NCBI GenBank assembly: GCA_003168375.1
Contig: PMSI01000003.1
Span: forward strand, 682,001-746,000
DNA length: 64,000 nucleotides
Source of the DNA: Vulcanimicrobiota bacterium
GTDB taxonomy: Bacteria; Vulcanimicrobiota; Vulcanimicrobiia; Vulcanimicrobiales; Vulcanimicrobiaceae
Reading direction: 5' to 3'
Below are positions 60,789 through 64,000 of the stretch, in pieces. Positions within the stretch are counted from its first letter, which is position 1, and each line of letters begins with the position of its first letter. The notes beneath the pieces are model-generated. The model searched no databases and was not told the origin of the DNA. It worked only from the letters and a program-made list of their open reading frames with translations. A program made the position numbers and the translations under genes.

Positions 60789-61409
60789 ATGTCGCGATTC
60801 TGGTTTCCCATCCTCGCCCTTGCCGCGGCCATGGTCAGCGCGGCCGGCTGCAGCGGCGCGAAATCGACCCCCGCCGGGTCGGCGACGGCCGCGGCGACGC
60901 CGACGGTCACGCTGCGCGGACCGGGCACGGGCGCTGTTCCGGTCCTGACCGTCACCAGCACGGCGTTCGCGAACGGCGCCCTCATGCCGACGGGCGAGGC
61001 GCAGATTGGATGCAGCGGCAGCAACCAGTCGCCCGATCTGTCGTGGACCGCCGGCCCGCCGGCGACGCAGAGCTACGTCATCACCGAGTTCGATCCCGAT
61101 GCACCGACCGGCGTCGGATTCTGGCACTGGGTCTTGTACAACATCGGGCCGTCCGTCACCAACATCGCGCTCGGCTCCGGGACGAACCCGCCGTCCGGCA
61201 CGTCGGGACTGAACGACTACGGCGCCTTGGGATACGGCGGGCCGTGTCCGCCGGTCGGCGACGGCGCGCATCACTACCACTTCACGATCAGCGCGCTCGA
61301 CACGGCGCTGACGGGGATGCCCACCAACGCGACAGGCGCCTTCATAACCTTCAACATACGCGGCCACATCATCGCGCAGGGGACCTACATCGGACTGTTC
61401 GCACGATGA
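60789..61409 (+). CDS. YbhB/YbcL-type PEBP lipoprotein
   Basis: A 206-residue protein with lipoprotein signal (ALAAAMVSAAGC). SNQSPDLSW, DPDAPTG(V)GFWHWVLYNI and the GPCPP(V)GDGAHHYHF anion-binding site are the PEBP/Raf-kinase-inhibitor-like signatures. The bacterial role is unclear. It overlaps the cupin gene by 4 nt (ATGA). Confidence 0.92.
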   Translation: MSRFWFPILALAAAMVSAAGCSGAKSTPAGSATAAATPTVTLRGPGTGAVPVLTVTSTAFANGALMPTGEAQIGCSGSNQSPDLSWTAGPPATQSYVITEFDPDAPTGVGFWHWVLYNIGPSVTNIALGSGTNPPSGTSGLNDYGALGYGGPCPPVGDGAHHYHFTISALDTALTGMPTNATGAFITFNIRGHIIAQGTYIGLFAR

Positions 61410-61786
61410 TCGAGACGAAGGCGCCGAAGCACTACCGCTGGGACGACATGCCCGCCGAGACGCTCAAGGGCACGCTCACGCGGCGCATGATCACCGGCGA
61501 CAAGATGATGATCGCCGAAGTGCGGTTCAAGCAGGGCGATTACGTCCCGCAGCACTCGCATCACAACGAGCAGATCACGTTCATCACGGCGGGTGCGCTG
61601 CAATTCAAGCTCGGTGAAGCGCAGGATCAGGAAGAGATCGTGCGGGCGGGCGAGGTGCTCGTCATCCCGGCGCACTGCCCGCATTCTGCACTGGCGCTCG
61701 AAGACACGATCGACATCGACATCTTCTGCCCGCCGCGCGAAGACTGGCTCAGCGGAACCGACAGCTACATTCGCAACGAAGAGTAG
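61406..61786 (+). CDS. Cupin-domain protein
   Basis: A 126-residue single-domain cupin. Motif 1 (GDYVPQHSHHNEQITFITAG) supplies two or three His and a Glu for metal, and motif 2 ends in IPAHCPHSA. It probably binds a metal; a ligand-sensing or dioxygenase role cannot be decided. Translationally coupled to the PEBP gene. Confidence 0.9.
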   Translation: MIETKAPKHYRWDDMPAETLKGTLTRRMITGDKMMIAEVRFKQGDYVPQHSHHNEQITFITAGALQFKLGEAQDQEEIVRAGEVLVIPAHCPHSALALEDTIDIDIFCPPREDWLSGTDSYIRNEE

Positions 61787-61804
61787 CTGCCGGCCCGCCT
61801 GGGC

Positions 61805-63238
61805 TTAGAACAGGTTCCAGATGTACTGGTTGTACACTTCGTGGTGGTACTGCACTTCTTGTGCTTTCACGAAGGTGCCGAGCAGCCGCGGGCAGCGGTC
61901 CGCGGTGGCCTGCTTGAGTTCGGCGTAGCGCTCCTTGACGTCGGCGCCGAGCAGCTTCGTCGTCCACTCCGAGTTGCGGAAGTTCGTCAGCGCGTCGTAG
62001 ATGTTGTCGGGCAGGTAGCGGTCGGCTTGGCGCAGGTTTGCGATGTCGCTGATGCTGCCTTCCAGTCCGGTCTTGAACACCGAGAGCATCACCATGTACG
62101 GGTTCGCGTCGGGCGCGACCGAACGGACCTCGACCCGTGAGCTGCGCTCGTTGCCGATCGGGAAGCGGACCATCGAGCCGCGGTCGACCGCCGAGGCCTT
62201 GATCTGATTCGGCGCTTCGAAATGCGGATCGAGGCGGCGGTACGCGTTGACGCTCGAGTTCAGCAGCAAGCAGATGTCGTTGCCGTGCGTGAGGATGCGG
62301 TCTGAGAAGTCGAAGGCGAACTTGCTGAGGTTCTCCTGGGCGCCCTTCTCCCAGAACAGGTTCTTGCCGTTCTTGTCGCTGACCGAGACGTTGGTGTGCA
62401 TCCCGTTCCCGTTCACGCCGACGACGGGTTTGGGCAGGAAGCTCGCCGTCATCCCGAGCTTCGTCGCGACTTGGCGGCAGATCAGCTTGTAGAGCTGGAT
62501 CGTGTCGGCCGCGGCGGTGACTTCGCCGTAGCTGTAGTTGATCTCGAACTGCGACGGCGCCACCTCGGGGTGGTCCTTCTCGTTCTCGAAGCCCATCGCG
62601 CGCTGCACTTCGGCGACCGTGTCGATGAACTGGCGCAACGGGTCGCCGGGCAGCGAGTGATAGTACCCGCCGGTGTTGACGTACTCGAACTTGCCGGTCT
62701 CGTGATAGCGCTGCTCGGCGTCGAGTCCCTGAAAGACGAAGCCTTCGATCTCGTTTGCCGCGTTGAGGGTGTAGCCGTGCTTCGCGTACTGATCGGCGGA
62801 GAGCTGCTTCAGCACACCGCGGATGTCGGCGCTGAACGGCGAGCCGTCGCGGTCGAGCACTTCGCCGAAGATCAGCACCTTGCCGGCGCCGAAGATGTCG
62901 GCCGGGCCCCAGTAGAACGCGCCCCAGTCGAGCGCCAGTCGCAAGTCGCTTTCGCGCTGCGGCGTGAAGCCGCGGATCGAGGAGCCGTCGAAGGTCAGGT
63001 TGTCGGCGGACTTCAGCAAGAATTTCTTGTCGTAGTCCAGCATGTGCAGCCGGCCTTCGAGGTCGGAGAACATCACCGTGACCGCCTTGATGCGCTTCTC
63101 GTCGGTGAGGTACTTCAGCCGGGCTTCTTGGATCTTGTCGGGCGCGACGCGATCCCTCCGCTGCTTCTTGGCCTCCAGGTTCAGCTCTTCGAGCTCCCCG
63201 TACGGGAGCATGAGAAAATCGCGCAGTTCAGTAGGCAT
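61805..63238 (-). CDS. glnA: Type I glutamine synthetase
   Basis: A 477-residue GS. DGSSIRGF, the Glu cluster in NEIEGFVF, NGNGMHTNVSVSD, the PNQIKASAVDRG latch and NERSSRVEVRS are the catalytic GS signatures. It makes glutamine from glutamate, ammonia and ATP. I do not see the usual adenylylation-site Tyr context clearly, so regulation is undecided. Single gene with its own 5' region. Confidence 0.96.
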   Translation of the reverse strand: MPTELRDFLMLPYGELEELNLEAKKQRRDRVAPDKIQEARLKYLTDEKRIKAVTVMFSDLEGRLHMLDYDKKFLLKSADNLTFDGSSIRGFTPQRESDLRLALDWGAFYWGPADIFGAGKVLIFGEVLDRDGSPFSADIRGVLKQLSADQYAKHGYTLNAANEIEGFVFQGLDAEQRYHETGKFEYVNTGGYYHSLPGDPLRQFIDTVAEVQRAMGFENEKDHPEVAPSQFEINYSYGEVTAAADTIQLYKLICRQVATKLGMTASFLPKPVVGVNGNGMHTNVSVSDKNGKNLFWEKGAQENLSKFAFDFSDRILTHGNDICLLLNSSVNAYRRLDPHFEAPNQIKASAVDRGSMVRFPIGNERSSRVEVRSVAPDANPYMVMLSVFKTGLEGSISDIANLRQADRYLPDNIYDALTNFRNSEWTTKLLGADVKERYAELKQATADRCPRLLGTFVKAQEVQYHHEVYNQYIWNLF

Positions 63239-63361
63239 CGTGAGCGAAAGCTATGCCGCGGCAGCCGCGCGTACCTTGCGAAAAAACCAGCCTTTCGACA
63301 TATACACGACCACGGCTGCGCGCGCTGTGCCTTGTGGCCTATCGTGCTATACTCGGGCGCA

Positions 63362-63598
63362 ATGACGCAGGCGCAGACGCTGACCCGCGCGCTCAACGCG
63401 CTCACCAAGACCCCGCAGTTTTCGTACACCAAGGCGCGCGCCGCGGCGCGCCAGGACGGCAACGTCGACTGGCCCGGGACAAAGGCGCGCAACGACGATT
63501 TCAACCCCGAAGTGGACGGCTGCGAATCGTTCGTGATGCGCGACGGCAGCGTCTGCGAATGGGTCCCCGGCACCTACGGGTACGTGGCCCGCTCCTAG
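63362..63598 (+). CDS. Small hypothetical protein (78 aa)
   Basis: ATG 63362 lies 8 bp after a TATACT -10-like box (63348-63353), so the mRNA may be leaderless. The protein is basic at the N-terminus and ends in VDGCESFVMRDGSVCEWVPGTYGY. Two Cys flank the MRDG turn. No family recognised. Confidence 0.6.
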   Translation: MTQAQTLTRALNALTKTPQFSYTKARAAARQDGNVDWPGTKARNDDFNPEVDGCESFVMRDGSVCEWVPGTYGYVARS

Positions 63599-63640
63599 CA
63601 CTCGGAAGGCGCCGCTTGGCCCTCCCGGAAGGAGGGCGTC

Positions 63641-64000
63641 GTGGCTTCCCAGACCGTCGCTTCCCCGCGCGCCCCCGGCGACCGCCGCGTCGAACTCACC
63701 GTCCGCGGCCTCATCCTCGGGGCGCTGATCACGCTGGTCTTCACGGCCGCGAACGTCTACCTGGGCCTCAAGGTCGGGCTGACGTTCGCCTCGTCGATCC
63801 CGGCCGCGGTCATTTCGATGGCGCTGCTCCGCTTTTTCAAGACGTCGACGATCTGGGAGAACAACATCGTCCAGACGGTCGCCTCGGCGGCCGGGACGCT
63901 CTCGTCGGTGATCTTCGTCCTGCCGGGGCTGGTGATGGTCGGGTGGTGGACCGGTTTCCCGTTCTGGGAGTCGTTCGGGATCTGCGTGGTCGGCGGGATC
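63641..64000 (+). CDS. OPT-family oligopeptide transporter (5' part only)
   Basis: GTG 63641 follows GGAAGGAGGG. The visible 120 residues give ELTVRGLILGALITLVFTAANVYLGLKVGLT, the N-terminal signature of OPT/YSL transporters, then further membrane helices. It runs off the right edge of the window. Confidence 0.9.
   Translation, partial: MASQTVASPRAPGDRRVELTVRGLILGALITLVFTAANVYLGLKVGLTFASSIPAAVISMALLRFFKTSTIWENNIVQTVASAAGTLSSVIFVLPGLVMVGWWTGFPFWESFGICVVGGI

Noticed and set aside
1-64000. CRISPR arrays, rRNA and tRNA genes
   Set aside because: No regularly spaced direct repeats and no recognisable rRNA or cloverleaf sequence were seen by eye; a tRNA scan was not possible.

Overview
The window is high-GC bacterial DNA with dense, often translationally coupled genes and no rRNA, tRNA, CRISPR array or transposase that I could recognise. 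The gene mix (intein-rich class II ribonucleotide reductase, many small secreted proteins, DUF2277 and virginiamycin-B-lyase-like proteins) fits a deep-branching soil bacterium such as Candidatus Eremiobacterota (WPS-2). That placement is an impression, not a proof.

1-7.2 kb is core sequence. Two HAD-family genes face left. On the right, behind a pair of NrdR-type boxes, lies a 1955-residue adenosylcobalamin-dependent ribonucleotide reductase interrupted by three inteins. Two of these sit directly before the catalytic cysteines.

7.2-28.6 kb is a defence/mobility island. It opens with a three-gene recombinase unit (tyrosine recombinase, Xre-like regulator, large eight-zinc-ribbon recombinase-like protein). 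Next is a leftward type III CBASS operon: TRIP13-like ATPase, unrecognised 157-aa protein, HORMA protein, CD-NTase, DUF6602-like putative nuclease effector. A complete Qat system follows (qatA-qatB-qatC, with the TatD gene qatD inverted). The last cluster, 20.5-26.8 kb, is one I cannot match to a named system: an SMC/RecF-like ATPase with a Cys in its Walker A motif, a pseudo-receiver/APH-like kinase fusion, a small frameshift-suspect ORF, a possible nuclease, and a PD-(D/E)XK-TOPRIM fusion. It is preceded by a 48-nt near-perfect hairpin. A DUF4238 gene closes the island.

28.6-45 kb is a patchwork of small secreted proteins, fragments and frameshifted genes. A dispersed intergenic repeat, GGAATA-N10-GGAATAT-N7-TTACCAGTAA, occurs seven times between 20.3 and 44.7 kb, always in the same orientation. 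Its copies lie beside two near-identical quinone-oxidoreductase-like genes, a truncated EamA transporter and other junctions. A relic of a third oxidoreductase copy lies at 38.4 kb. Normal genes are interspersed (DUF1801, ModA-like protein, Fpg/Nei-like glycosylase, trpS).

45-64 kb is mostly ordinary metabolism: a diguanylate cyclase; an aldehyde dehydrogenase divergent from an SsuABC/TauABC-type importer coupled to a two-subunit ThDP decarboxylase (possibly sulfonate use); several oxidoreductases and esterases; glnA; and the start of an OPT transporter. A membrane-protein gene at 54.3-55.4 kb is put out of frame by three copies of a 7-bp tandem repeat; two copies would restore it.
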